From Rathayibacter caricis DSM 15933 (lineage in GTDB: Bacteria > Actinomycetota > Actinomycetes > Actinomycetales > Microbacteriaceae), in the NCBI RefSeq assembly GCF_003044275.1, contig NZ_PZPL01000001.1:3804018-3868017 (forward strand): a DNA stretch of 64,000 nt. The letters run 5' to 3'. The notes below the pieces were generated by a model. It was not told the DNA's origin. It made no database searches and saw nothing but the letters and a program-made list of their open reading frames with translations. Shown here piece after piece: positions 45,162-58,939 of this stretch (positions are counted from its first letter, which is position 1; each line of letters starts with the position of its first letter). The translations under genes were made by a program, and so were the position numbers.

Positions 45162-47714
45162 TTGGCGACGGACAGACGGACCACCGGCGGCGTGATCAAG
45201 GCGATCGTCGGCTTCCTGGGCATGAGCGTCGTGGCCGGAGTCCTCGTGACCGCCACGGTGACGCCCGCTGTGGCGATCGCCGGCGTCGCCGCGAACCAGT
45301 CCATCGGCGTCTTCGACGGCCTCCCCGAGTACCTCGAGGTCGACAAGCTCTCCGAGAAGAGCAACATCTTCGCCACGCGCGCCGACGGCTCGACCCAGCT
45401 GCTCGCGTCCTTCTACGTCGAGAACCGCGTCGAGGTCCCGCTCGACCAGATCTCGCAGTTCGCCAAGGACGCCGCGGTCTCGGGTGAGGACCCGCGCTTC
45501 TACGAGCACGGCGGAGTCGACCTCCCCGGCACCCTGCGCGCGGTCGCTCAGACCTACGTGCTCGGCAACGACGTGCAGGGCGGCTCCTCCATCACGCAGC
45601 AGTACGTGAAGAACGTGCTCATCGAGAAGGCCGTCCGCAACATCACCGACGAGGCCGAGCGCGCCGCGGCGATCGAGAGCGCGACGAAGACCACTCCCGA
45701 GCGCAAGCTCCGCGAGATGAAGCTCGCGATCGGTCTCGAGAAGGAGTACACGAAGGACCAGATCCTCCAGGGCTACCTGAACATCGCGTTCTTCGGCGGC
45801 ACCACCTACGGCCTCGAGACGGCCGCCAACTACTACTTCAACACCACCGCCGCGAACCTCACGATCGCCCAGGCCGCGAGCCTCATCGCGATCGTGAACA
45901 ACCCGGCGAACCTGCGCCTGGACCAGCCCGACGACCCCGACAACGGCGCCGCGAACGGGTACGCCCGCAACAAGGACCGGCGCGACTACATCATCGGCAA
46001 GATGCTGGAGGAGGGGAAGATCACGCAGGCGGACCACGACGCGGCCCTCGCCACGCCGGTCCAGCCCGCGATCACCGAGCCCAGCACCGGCTGCTCGACC
46101 GCCGGCAACGCGGGCTTCTTCTGCGACTACGTCACGAACGTCCTCAAGAACTCCCCCACCTTCGGCGACAACGAGGACGCGCGGTGGACGAACTTCCGCC
46201 GCGGCGGCCTCGACGTCTACACGACGCTCGACGTCTCCCTCCAGGACACGGCGGTGAACGCCGTGAACGCGCAGGTCCCCGAGACGTGGAACTTCGACGT
46301 CGGAGCCGTCTCCGTCAGCGTCGAGGTCGGCACCGGCCGAGTGCTCGCGATGACGCAGAACAAGAAGTACTCGCAGGACCCCGACGTCCTGAACGCCGAC
46401 GCCTCCTACAGCGCGATCAACTTCAGCACCGACAAGGCCTACGGCGGCTCCTCCGGCATCCAGCCCGGATCGACCTACAAGCTCTTCACCCTGATCGAGT
46501 GGCTGAAGGAGGGGCACAGCATCAACGAGCGCGTCGACGGCACGCGCAAGTCGACCTGGGGCACCTTCACCGACTCGTGCGTGGACGGCGGAACCGACAC
46601 GAGCAACGAGACGAGCGCCAAGAACGACGAGGGCGGCACCGGAGAGGTGGGCACTCCCGTCTCCTTCACGAAGACGTCGCTGAACACCGGCTTCGTCGGC
46701 ATGGCGCGCAAGCTCGACCTCTGCGGCATCCGCGACACCGCGCTCGACATGGGCGTGAAGCAGGGCAGCGGCGCCGAGCTCGAGCACAACCCGTCCTCGG
46801 TCCTCGGCACCAACTACGTCTCGCCGCTCTCGATGGCCGGCGCGTACGCGACCGTCGCCTCGGGCGGCATCACCTGCGACCCGATCGCGATCGACCGCAT
46901 CACCGACACCGCCGGGGTGGAGCAGCCGGTCCCGCCGGCCAACTGCCGCCAGTCGATCGACGCGAACGTCGCGGCCACCGCCGCCGTCGCCCTGCAGTCG
47001 ACCTTCACCGCGGGCGGAACGGCGACCGCGTCGCGCACCCGCGACAGCATCCCGCTGATCGGCAAGACCGGAACGACCGACAGCGCCGCCGCCACCTGGA
47101 TGAGCGGAGCGAGCACCCGGGTCGCGACCGTCGTCGGCGTCTTCAACGTGAAGGGCACCGCGAACCTGCGCCTCCGTCAGTTCAACTTCGACTCCGGGTC
47201 CGCGGCGACCGCCCGTCACCGCATCTGGCCGGTCGTGATGGCGGCCGCGAACGCCGAGTACGGCGGAGCGGCCTTCCCGAAGGCGAACGGCTCGCTCCAG
47301 GTCGTGCCGCGGGTCGAGATCCCCGATGTGACGGGGCTCGCCCTCGCGGATGCGAAGGCCAAGCTGTCCGCGGCGGGCTTCCCCCTCATCGAGGGCGGCA
47401 CCGAGGCGTCCGACGCCCCGGTCGGCACCGTGACGCGCCAGGACCCGTCGGGCTCGGCTCAGGCGGGCACCGGCATCACGGTGTTCACCAGCAGCGGGAA
47501 CCAGAAGACGGTGCCGGACGTGACGGGTCAGGACCTGGAGGCGGCGAAGGCCGCTTTCGGGGCCGCCGGATTCACGCAGATCACGCTGTCCTGCACCGAG
47601 GCCGGCGATGCGCCGGACACCGGGAAGGTGACCGGTCAGGAGCCGGCGGGCGGCTCCTCCGTCGCCCCGGACGCAGCCCTGAAGGTCTCGATCACCGCGA
47701 AGAAGTGCCCCTGA
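45162..47714 (+). CDS. Bifunctional penicillin-binding protein (class A) with two PASTA domains
   Basis: The 850-residue protein polymerises and crosslinks peptidoglycan. The N-terminal membrane helix (about 10-45) is followed by a GT51 glycosyltransferase domain (VSGEDPRFYEHGGVD with catalytic Glu; GGSSITQQYVKN) and a transpeptidase (SxxK in QPGSTYKLF, SLN in KTSLNTGF, KTG in LIGKTGTTDS). Two PASTA domains (about 710-850: VEIPDVTGLALADAKAKL and KTVPDVTGQDLEAAKAAF) close it, as in actinobacterial PonA-type enzymes. The start is TTG 45162, supported by AAGGAGA 6 nt before. It stands alone. Confidence 0.96.
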   Translation: MATDRRTTGGVIKAIVGFLGMSVVAGVLVTATVTPAVAIAGVAANQSIGVFDGLPEYLEVDKLSEKSNIFATRADGSTQLLASFYVENRVEVPLDQISQFAKDAAVSGEDPRFYEHGGVDLPGTLRAVAQTYVLGNDVQGGSSITQQYVKNVLIEKAVRNITDEAERAAAIESATKTTPERKLREMKLAIGLEKEYTKDQILQGYLNIAFFGGTTYGLETAANYYFNTTAANLTIAQAASLIAIVNNPANLRLDQPDDPDNGAANGYARNKDRRDYIIGKMLEEGKITQADHDAALATPVQPAITEPSTGCSTAGNAGFFCDYVTNVLKNSPTFGDNEDARWTNFRRGGLDVYTTLDVSLQDTAVNAVNAQVPETWNFDVGAVSVSVEVGTGRVLAMTQNKKYSQDPDVLNADASYSAINFSTDKAYGGSSGIQPGSTYKLFTLIEWLKEGHSINERVDGTRKSTWGTFTDSCVDGGTDTSNETSAKNDEGGTGEVGTPVSFTKTSLNTGFVGMARKLDLCGIRDTALDMGVKQGSGAELEHNPSSVLGTNYVSPLSMAGAYATVASGGITCDPIAIDRITDTAGVEQPVPPANCRQSIDANVAATAAVALQSTFTAGGTATASRTRDSIPLIGKTGTTDSAAATWMSGASTRVATVVGVFNVKGTANLRLRQFNFDSGSAATARHRIWPVVMAAANAEYGGAAFPKANGSLQVVPRVEIPDVTGLALADAKAKLSAAGFPLIEGGTEASDAPVGTVTRQDPSGSAQAGTGITVFTSSGNQKTVPDVTGQDLEAAKAAFGAAGFTQITLSCTEAGDAPDTGKVTGQEPAGGSSVAPDAALKVSITAKKCP

Positions 47715-47757
47715 CGGGGTGACTCCCAGGCGCTGAGACCCTCTCGGGGGCGCAGAA

Positions 47758-48006
47758 CTACTGCCCGCGCCCCCGGATCGCCCCGACGATCGCGACCACC
47801 GCGAAGTGCACGATGAGCGCCGCGATGCCGAAGCACGCCAGCGCCCCGCTCGCCTCGGCGTAGGGCCGTGCCGCGTCGGTCATCGACCCCGGAGTGACGA
47901 CGTCGAGCGCGAAGAAGCCGACGGCGAGCCCGAAGCAGACGAGCGAGATCCAGAGCAGGGCGCGGATCGCGCGACCGACCGGGTCGTAGTAGCGCGGGTT
48001 CGACAT
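47758..48006 (-). CDS. Small two-helix membrane protein
   Basis: The 82-residue protein has a basic N-terminus (SNPRYYDPVGRAIRAL) and two membrane helices. GGAGGCC lies before the ATG. I recognise no family. It converges on the PBP gene and is divergent from nothing; the clpC terminator lies about 75 nt upstream. Confidence 0.7.
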   Translation of the reverse strand: MSNPRYYDPVGRAIRALLWISLVCFGLAVGFFALDVVTPGSMTDAARPYAEASGALACFGIAALIVHFAVVAIVGAIRGRGQ

Positions 48007-48080
48007 CGGGCCTCCGGTTCTCGTGCTCTCCCGTGTCTATCCGCCGGAGCGGGCCCGCGCAAGCGGCCCGGCGCACACCA

Positions 48081-48119
48081 CGACGCCCCGGCTCCCGAGG
48101 TGAGGGAGCCGGGGCGTCG
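48081..48119 (-). terminator. Strong terminator of the clpC-type gene
   Basis: CGACGCCCCGGCTCCC and GGGAGCCGGGGCGTCG form a perfect 16-bp stem with a 7-nt loop, 13 nt beyond the chaperone stop. No long U-run follows on the minus strand. Confidence 0.85.
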
Positions 48120-48131
48120 GCGGGTGGCGGG

Positions 48132-50678
<2,547 letters not shown>

Positions 50679-50693
50679 CAGTCCTCCTGAAGA

Positions 50694-50714
50694 GTTGAGT
50701 CACTTGCACTCAAG
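50694..50714 (-). promoter_or_regulatory. HAIR element (HspR operator) of the chaperone gene
   Basis: On the minus strand the sequence reads CTTGAGT-GCAAGTG-ACTCAAC, one base from the HspR-associated inverted repeat consensus CTTGAGT-N7-ACTCAAG. It lies 16 nt before the GTG, so HspR would block transcription or early elongation. hspR itself is not in the window. Confidence 0.88.
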
Positions 50715-50776
50715 TTCAACGCGGAGGGGCGGATCCTATTCCCGGGTCTTCGCTGTACAGCTCCCCCCGCCCTCGG

Positions 50777-50782
50777 TACCGT
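50777..50782 (+). promoter_or_regulatory. Putative -10 box TACCGT of a leaderless MNT gene
   Basis: TACCGT ends 6 nt before the ATG at 50789 and no Shine-Dalgarno is present, matching the TANNNT-N6-start pattern of leaderless actinobacterial genes. Confidence 0.55.
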
Positions 50783-50788
50783 CGAGTC

Positions 50789-51130
50789 ATGAGCAGTGAC
50801 GGAGGAGAGGTGCGTGCGCAGGAGCGCGCGAGACCGACGGCTCCGTCGCTGCAGGAGCTGCGAGCGCACCGCGAGGAACTGCTCGACCTGGCGTCTCGCT
50901 CCGGGATCACCTCGGTCGCCGTCTTCGGTTCGGTCGCGCGCGGCACATCGACGAGCGGCAGCGACATCGACCTGATCGTCGACGCCGAACCCGGCACGAG
51001 CTACTTCTCCCTCGCGGCCTTCGCTCTCGGCGCGGAAGCGCTTCTCGGTCGCTCCGTCGACGCCGTCTTCCGGTCAGGTCTGCGTCGAGGACGAGACGAC
51101 GCCGTGCTCCGCGATGCGGTGCCTCTGTGA
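50789..51130 (+). CDS. MNT-type nucleotidyltransferase, probable antitoxin (MntA-like)
   Basis: The 113-residue protein has the minimal nucleotidyltransferase motif GSVARGTSTSGSDIDL (G47-S48, D59, D61) near residues 45-62. In the MntA/HepT system this enzyme adds AMP to the HEPN toxin and neutralises it; by family knowledge that is the likely role. The first 20 residues are a polar extension. Its stop overlaps the start of the HEPN gene (GTGA). The pair is preceded by a leaderless-type promoter. Confidence 0.9.
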   Translation: MSSDGGEVRAQERARPTAPSLQELRAHREELLDLASRSGITSVAVFGSVARGTSTSGSDIDLIVDAEPGTSYFSLAAFALGAEALLGRSVDAVFRSGLRRGRDDAVLRDAVPL

Positions 51131-51474
51131 CGGACCGATCGGCACGCTGGCTCGACCTGATCGTCGAGGACTGCGCGAGAGCCCAGGCCCTCGTCGATCG
51201 CGGGCGGGACGCCTTCGACGCGGACCCCGCACTCCCTCTGGCGTTCGAGGCGCTCGCGAATCGGATCGGCGACCTCGCGAAGCGGCTCGCGCACGACGAT
51301 CCGCAGCGCTTCTCGGAAGCACTGTGGTCGATCGCCGCGAAAAACCGGGACTTCATCGTCCACCACTACGACGTCGTGGATCGCGACCGACTCTGGCTCA
51401 CGGTGGCGACGGATTTCCCATCCGTCGCCGATCTCGCCCGCTCGAAGCGGGGCGAGAGCCGACTCGGTGATTGA
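51127..51474 (+). CDS. HEPN-domain protein, probable RNase toxin (HepT-like, DUF86)
   Basis: The 115-residue protein has the HEPN catalytic motif R74-x4-H79-x-Y81 (RDFIVHHY). The Tyr is the residue modified by the partner nucleotidyltransferase in known HepT proteins. The fold is a four-helix bundle. It is coupled to the upstream MNT gene by GTGA and to the next gene by TTGA. Toxicity is inferred from the family. Confidence 0.9.
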   Translation: MTDRSARWLDLIVEDCARAQALVDRGRDAFDADPALPLAFEALANRIGDLAKRLAHDDPQRFSEALWSIAAKNRDFIVHHYDVVDRDRLWLTVATDFPSVADLARSKRGESRLGD

Positions 51475-51776
51475 CAGCCGCGGGTGCTGAGCACGTGGAG
51501 ATCGAGTTCGCCGCCGTCGTCGTCTTCTGGCGAGGGCCGGCGCCCTGGCACTTCGTGCGGGTTCCGGAGGAGCACGTCCCGGCGATCGCGGACGCCGCAG
51601 CGCACGTGTCCTACGGCTGGGGAATGATCCCCGCGACGGTCGTGCTCGGCTCGAGCACTTGGAGCACGTCGCTTTGGCCGAAGGACGGCGGCTACCTGGT
51701 GCCGCTCAAGACCGCGGCGCGCCGGGCGGAAGGCGTCGAGGTCGACTCCGCCGTCACCGTTCGCCTGCGCATCTGA
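51471..51776 (+). CDS. DUF1905 domain protein
   Basis: The 101-residue protein has the DUF1905 pattern: IEFAAVVVFWRGPAPWHFVRVP, SYGWGMIPATVVLG, and GGYLVPLKTAARRAEGV. Function is unknown. The TTG at 51471 overlaps the HEPN stop; a GTG at 51495 is an alternative. Its coupling to the toxin gene may be real or only due to compact packing. Confidence 0.82.
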   Translation: MTAAGAEHVEIEFAAVVVFWRGPAPWHFVRVPEEHVPAIADAAAHVSYGWGMIPATVVLGSSTWSTSLWPKDGGYLVPLKTAARRAEGVEVDSAVTVRLRI

Positions 51777-51792
51777 CGCCTCCCGGACGAGC

Positions 51793-51822
51793 GAGAGGGC
51801 ACGACCGGAGTCGTGCCCTCTC
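51793..51822. terminator. Convergent terminator GAGAGGGCACGAC-CGGA-GTCGTGCCCTCTC
   Basis: A perfect 13-bp stem with a 4-nt loop lies between the DUF1905 and aldo/keto reductase genes, which converge. It probably serves both. Confidence 0.88.
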
Positions 51823-51858
51823 TGTGCGCCGACGCGCCTTTCCTCCGGGGTGGGAGCT

Positions 51859-52791
51859 CTAGGGGACCGTGTAGCCGGCGGCGCGGAACATCTCGTACCA
51901 CTCGGCCCGGGTCAGGGGGATGTCGGAGCCGAGTGCCGCGTCGTGCACGCGCTGCTCGTTGGTGGTGCCGAGCACGACCTGCATGTTCGCGGGGTGGCAC
52001 GTGATCCATGCGGTCGCGATCGCGATCGCGGGCACGTCGTACTGCGCGGCGAGGCGGTCGATCACGGCGTTGAGCTCCGTGTACGCGGGGTTGTCGAGGA
52101 AGACGCCGGTGAAGAAGCCCGCCTGGAACGGCGACCACGCCTGCACGGTGATGTCGTTGAGACGGCAGTAGTCGACGATGCCGCCGTCGCGCATGATCGA
52201 CTGGTCGAGCGCCGCCATGTTCGACGCGACTCCCTGCGCGATCAGCGGAGCGTGCGTGACCGAGAGCTGCAGCTGGTTCGCCACGATCGGCTGGTTCAGC
52301 GACTTCTTCAGCAACTCGATCTGGAACGGCGTGTGGTTCGAGACGCCGAAGTGCGTCACCTTGCCGGCGGCGTGCAGCTCGTCGAAGGCGCGGGCGACCT
52401 CGTCCGGCTCGACGAGCGCGTCGGGGCGGTGCAGGAGCAGCACGTCGATGCGGTCGGTCCGAAGAGCCTTCAGCGACCCCTCGACGGACTCGACGATGTG
52501 CTCGTAGGAGAAGTCGAAGTACGGGCCGTCGCCGACGATGCCGCACTTGGTCTGCAGCACGATCTCGTCGCGCTGGGACGGGGTGAGCTGCATCGCCTCG
52601 GCGAAGCGCTCCTCGCAGTGGTGCACGGCGTTGCCGTAGACGTCGGCGTGGTCGAAGAAGTCGATGCCGGAGTCGCGCGCGGTGCGCACGAGATCGCGGA
52701 TGGCGTCGTCGATCATGTCGGGGATGCGCATGAGGCCGAGGACGACGTTCGGGGATTCGATGCCGGAGGCACCGAGGGGGACGTGCTTCAA
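51859..52791 (-). CDS. Aldo/keto reductase family oxidoreductase
   Basis: The 310-residue NADPH-dependent enzyme starts at TTG 52791, supported by GAAGGAG 6 nt before; the frame extends ten codons further without a ribosome site. Catalytic residues are visible: Asp/Tyr in IDFFDHADVYGN, Lys in IVLQTKCGI, and His in VLLLHRPDALVEP. The C-terminal cofactor segment contains VVLGTTNEQRV. It resembles the YdhF group. The substrate is unknown. Confidence 0.93.
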   Translation of the reverse strand: MKHVPLGASGIESPNVVLGLMRIPDMIDDAIRDLVRTARDSGIDFFDHADVYGNAVHHCEERFAEAMQLTPSQRDEIVLQTKCGIVGDGPYFDFSYEHIVESVEGSLKALRTDRIDVLLLHRPDALVEPDEVARAFDELHAAGKVTHFGVSNHTPFQIELLKKSLNQPIVANQLQLSVTHAPLIAQGVASNMAALDQSIMRDGGIVDYCRLNDITVQAWSPFQAGFFTGVFLDNPAYTELNAVIDRLAAQYDVPAIAIATAWITCHPANMQVVLGTTNEQRVHDAALGSDIPLTRAEWYEMFRAAGYTVP

Positions 52792-52933
52792 GGGGGACTC
52801 CTTCGTCGGGTACTCCCCCACGGTAGGGGGGGCGGCTGAGTGGCGTCCAACAGCGGGTGCTGGTGCGATTCATGCGACGGAGTGGTCAATCCGGACGCTT
52901 GCTCGTCCCCCATCCCGGTGGCAGGGTGCCGTC

Positions 52934-53506
52934 ATGACGATCGAGGTGCGCCCGGCGTCCGTCTTCGACGACGTCGCGACGATGAACGGGCCGAAGCGAG
53001 CGGATGCGAGCGTGTGCTGGTGCCTGAGCTACCGGCTGCGCTCCTCCACCGAGAACACCTCACTCCGCGGTCCTGCGCGGGGCGAACGGATGCGCGAACT
53101 GGTGGCGCAGGATCCCCCGCCGGGCGTGCTCGCCTACGACGGCGACGAGGTGGCGGGCTGGGCCGCCGTGCACCGCCACGCCGACACGAGCTACGCGAAG
53201 AACCGCAGGATCCCGCACGTCGACGACCTCGATGTGTGGACCGTCTGGTGCATCCGCGTCCGCCCGGGCTTCCGCCGCCGCGGCATCTCGCACGCCCTGC
53301 TCGCGGGAGCCGTCGACTTCGCTCGGTCTCACGGCGCTCCGGCGATCGAGGGCTACCCGGTCGACAACCACGGCGCGACGGTCGAGCAGACAATGGCGTA
53401 CGTCGGGACCCGCGCCCTCTTCGAGCGCGCCGGCTTCTCCTGGGCAGCCGATACCACCTCCGTGCTGAACGGCTTCCCGCGGGTGCTGATGCGCCTGCCG
53501 CTCTGA
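52934..53506 (+). CDS. GNAT family N-acetyltransferase
   Basis: The 190-residue protein shows the GNAT core: VWTVWCIRVRPGFRRRGISH is the acetyl-CoA-binding stretch with an RRRGI version of Q/RxxGxG/A. An N-terminal segment with SVCWCLSYRLR precedes it, typical of a GNAT subgroup of unknown substrate. The start is ATG 52934. It lies between the aldo/keto reductase and the second toxin pair. Confidence 0.88.
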   Translation: MTIEVRPASVFDDVATMNGPKRADASVCWCLSYRLRSSTENTSLRGPARGERMRELVAQDPPPGVLAYDGDEVAGWAAVHRHADTSYAKNRRIPHVDDLDVWTVWCIRVRPGFRRRGISHALLAGAVDFARSHGAPAIEGYPVDNHGATVEQTMAYVGTRALFERAGFSWAADTTSVLNGFPRVLMRLPL

Positions 53507-53519
53507 CATACCACGGCGA

Positions 53520-53525
53520 TATGAT
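53520..53525 (+). promoter_or_regulatory. Putative -10 box TATGAT of a leaderless HTH-MNT gene
   Basis: TATGAT ends 6 nt before the GTG at 53532. The promoter would give a transcript that begins at the start codon. Confidence 0.6.
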
Positions 53526-53531
53526 GCGGTC

Positions 53532-53999
53532 GTGAACCTCGACCGCCTCCCTCTCGGTGCCGTCCTGCGGCGCGCCCGCGAGGACGTCGCGATGTCCCAG
53601 ACGGCGCTCGCGGCCGCCGCCGGCCTGCGCCAGCCGAACATCGCCGCGATCGAAGCCGGGTCGCGACGCCCGAGCCCGGAACTGCTCGAGCGAGTCCTCC
53701 GGGCCGCCCGGCTCCGCCCGTCGATCGTCCTGGAGTACCTCGCCGACGACGTCCGGCAGCTCGCCGCGGACCACGGACTGAGCGACGTCCGGGTGTTCGG
53801 ATCCGCTGCCCGGGGCTCGGACGACGAGCGGAGCGACATCGACCTGCTCGCCGCGGCGGATCCCTCCATCGACTTCCTCCGCCTGGCCGCGTTCCGCGGT
53901 CGCGCGGAGGAGCTCCTCGGATTCCCGGTGGACGTCGTGATCGACAGCCCTGACGACGACGTCGTGGCCGCGATCCGCCGCGAGGCGGTGCCGCTGTGA
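53532..53999 (+). CDS. HTH (XRE)-MNT fusion, probable antitoxin
   Basis: The 155-residue protein joins a Cro/C1-type helix-turn-helix (about 5-65: MSQTALAAAAGLRQPNIAAI) to a minimal nucleotidyltransferase (GSAARGSDDERSDIDL, G90-S91, D102, D104). The fusion would let one protein both neutralise the HEPN toxin by AMPylation and repress its own operon. It overlaps the HEPN gene by GTGA. The transcript looks leaderless. Confidence 0.9.
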   Translation: MNLDRLPLGAVLRRAREDVAMSQTALAAAAGLRQPNIAAIEAGSRRPSPELLERVLRAARLRPSIVLEYLADDVRQLAADHGLSDVRVFGSAARGSDDERSDIDLLAAADPSIDFLRLAAFRGRAEELLGFPVDVVIDSPDDDVVAAIRREAVPL

Positions 54000-54406
54000 C
54001 CGCGCCGGACGAGGGAGGCACGACGCCGAACCGCTTCACCGCCCGCCCCCGACGTCCCGCCGACGACACCGACAAGCGCTCCCGGCTGATCCTCGAGGCG
54101 GATCGGCTCCTCTCCCGCCTCGATCGTGCCGCCCGGGACGGCGAGGCCGAGTTCGTCCGCCCGGTGTCGGACAGCAGGGACATCGGCGCGCTCGCCCTGA
54201 TCACTCTCGCCGAGTTGGTGCACCGCGACCTGCCGGCCGCCGTCGTCGCACAGCTGCCCAGCGACGCGGTCGAAGGGCTGCGAGCGACACGGAACATCGC
54301 CGCGCACCACTACTCCGCGCTCGACAACGAGCGCCTGTGGGCGACCGTGACCGAGCACGCCCCCGCTCTGCTCCGCACGATCCGGGCCGCGCTCCTCGAC
54401 GGCTGA
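53996..54406 (+). CDS. HEPN-domain protein, probable toxin partner of the HTH-MNT fusion
   Basis: The 136-residue protein carries R99-x4-H104-x-Y106 (RNIAAHHY), the HEPN ribonuclease motif. It begins with about 25 polar residues and then a helical bundle. The pair is distinct in sequence from the 50789-51474 pair. A shared terminator with nrdF follows. Toxicity is inferred. Confidence 0.87.
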   Translation: MTAPDEGGTTPNRFTARPRRPADDTDKRSRLILEADRLLSRLDRAARDGEAEFVRPVSDSRDIGALALITLAELVHRDLPAAVVAQLPSDAVEGLRATRNIAAHHYSALDNERLWATVTEHAPALLRTIRAALLDG

Positions 54407-54430
54407 CCACCTCACCCCCGTGCGAACGAG

Positions 54431-54466
54431 GAACGGCCCCTCACCCGTGTCGGGGAGGGGCCGTTC
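54431..54466. terminator. Terminator shared by the HEPN gene and nrdF
   Basis: GAACGGCCCCTC and GAGGGGCCGTTC form a perfect 12-bp stem, and ACCCG/CGGG can extend it. It lies between convergent genes. Confidence 0.85.
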
Positions 54467-54496
54467 GCCGTGGAGGACCGGACGTGGTGTCGACGC

Positions 54497-57641
<3,145 letters not shown>

Positions 57642-57666
57642 CTGCGCGGCGTCCCGGGGGCGTCGA

Positions 57667-58083
57667 TCACTGCTGCGTCCAAAACGTGTCCAATCCTTCG
57701 TCGACGGCGCGGACGTCGTCAGGGGTTCCGAATACTTCGAAGCGGTAGAGGTGCGGCACGGCGCACTTCCTCGCGATGATGTCGCCGGCGAGGCAGTAGG
57801 CCTCGCCGAAGTTCGTGTTGCCGGCGCCGATGACGCCGCGGAGCAGGGAGCGGTTGCGGGGCTGGTTCAGGAACCGGATGACCTGCTTGGGCACCGCTCC
57901 CCCGTCGATCCCGCCGCCGTAGGTCGGCAGGACGAGCACGTACGGCTCGTCGACGTGGAGCGTCTCGGCCTTCGCGCCGTCGCGGTGCGAGTGCAGCGGG
58001 ATGCGCTGCGCGGGCCGCCCCAGCTTCTCGATGAAGCGGTGCGTGTTGCCCGAGCTGCTGGAGAAGTAGACGAGCTCACTCAT
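57667..58083 (-). CDS. nrdI: Flavodoxin-like protein NrdI
   Basis: The 138-residue protein supplies the oxidant that activates the manganese cofactor of NrdF. The FMN phosphate loop [14 protein letters not shown] and the FMN-site [12 protein letters not shown] and [13 protein letters not shown] are intact. Its ATG overlaps the end of the nrdH frame as read (ATGAGTGA). Confidence 0.97.
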   Translation of the reverse strand: MSELVYFSSSSGNTHRFIEKLGRPAQRIPLHSHRDGAKAETLHVDEPYVLVLPTYGGGIDGGAVPKQVIRFLNQPRNRSLLRGVIGAGNTNFGEAYCLAGDIIARKCAVPHLYRFEVFGTPDDVRAVDEGLDTFWTQQ

Positions 58084-58474
58084 CGCGTGCTCCTCCTCCG
58101 GGTGCCCTGCGGGGCGTCGTGGCGGTCGTTCCGGTGAGGACCCGAGCCTCGCGACTCGGATCCTCCGCCGGTCCGGGGCAGAACCTGCCCACCCGGACCG
58201 GCGGAGCGTGGGGCCGCCGCATCGGGGAGGGACGCGGGCGGCGAGGGGTGTCAGGCCCGAGGGTCGCGATCTTGTCGGGGCGGAAGCCGCTCCAGTGGTC
58301 GTCGTCGGTGATGACGACGGGCGCCTGCAGGTAGCCGAGCGCCTTGACGGCCTCGAGGGCCTTCTCGTCGACGGAGAGGTCGAACACCTCGTAGTCGATG
58401 CCCTTGCTGTCGAGGGCGCGGTAGGTCGCCGTGCACTGAACGCAGGAGGGCTTGGTGTAGACCGTCACGGCCAT
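58076..58474 (-). CDS. nrdH: Glutaredoxin-like NrdH (as read 132 aa; probable true end near 58251)
   Basis: NrdH is the thioredoxin-reductase-dependent electron donor of class Ib reductase. CVQC at residues 11-14 and [12 protein letters not shown] near residue 73 are typical. Known NrdH proteins end there (about 75-80 residues), but this frame continues for about 58 unrelated Arg/Pro-rich residues. Adding one G to the GGG run near 58257-58260 would make it end at the TGA at 58251. A deletion of one G, as seen in many places further right, is the simplest explanation; an extended protein with ATGAGTGA coupling to nrdI is the other. Confidence 0.9.
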   Translation of the reverse strand: MAVTVYTKPSCVQCTATYRALDSKGIDYEVFDLSVDEKALEAVKALGYLQAPVVITDDDHWSGFRPDKIATLGPDTPRRPRPSPMRRPHAPPVRVGRFCPGPAEDPSREARVLTGTTATTPRRAPGGGARDE

Positions 58475-58619
58475 GCGTGTCGTCCTTTCCGGGAGGGTGT
58501 CCTGGGCCGGCTCCGAAGCGTTCCGTCGGCGTGCCGATCGGGGTGGGAGACGGTCGTGAATGGTACGTCTGGGGTGGTGCTGGGCGCCGGAGGGGCGCTC
58601 GCCCCGACCTGCTCAGCAA

Positions 58620-58665
58620 TACTACATATAGGGGGCGCCCGGCGGGAGCCCACTAGGGCTAGTAG
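58620..58665 (-). promoter_or_regulatory. Pair of candidate NrdR boxes upstream of nrdH
   Basis: TACTACATATAGGGGG (58620-58635) and CCACTAGGGCTAGTAG (58650-58665) have centres 30 nt apart, close to the usual spacing for NrdR pairs. The second contains ACTAG-GG-CTAGT. A further CCACCATATGTAGGGG lies at 58853-58868. Matches to the NrdR consensus are partial. Confidence 0.45.
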
Positions 58666-58679
58666 TTACATTCGTGTAG

Positions 58680-58799
58680 TTATCCACCGGTTCGTCCCCC
58701 GTTCATCCACAGGCCGAGGCCCGCGGATCCGCGTGAGGACGCGGATCGCCCGGAGTTGTCCACCGCTGTGGAGAGGCTCCCGGCGTTCCCTGTGTACAA
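58680..58799. promoter_or_regulatory. Cluster of DnaA-box-like 9-mers upstream of nrdH
   Basis: TTATCCACC (58680), TCATCCACA (58703), TTGTCCACC (58756), the complement of CTCTCCACA (58767) and the complement of TTGTACACA (58791) lie within 120 nt. Each is 1-2 bases from TTATCCACA/TTGTCCACA. DnaA control of nrd genes is known in E. coli. The rest of the 465-nt gap to the glycerate kinase stop holds no supported gene. Confidence 0.5.
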
Positions 58800-58939
58800 C
58801 GCTCGTCGGCGTGTCGCTGTTCCCGACATCCGGGGTCGGAGGCAGGGGCCCACCACCATATGTAGGGGTCGTCGCACGTCCGGGATCATGCTCGAACGGT
58901 AGGCCGCACCACCGACACCGGAAGCGCGGCCGAGAGCTC

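Noticed and set aside
45075..47219. A 714-codon open frame antisense to the PBP gene
   Set aside because: Same compositional effect; the plus strand encodes a complete PBP with catalytic motifs.
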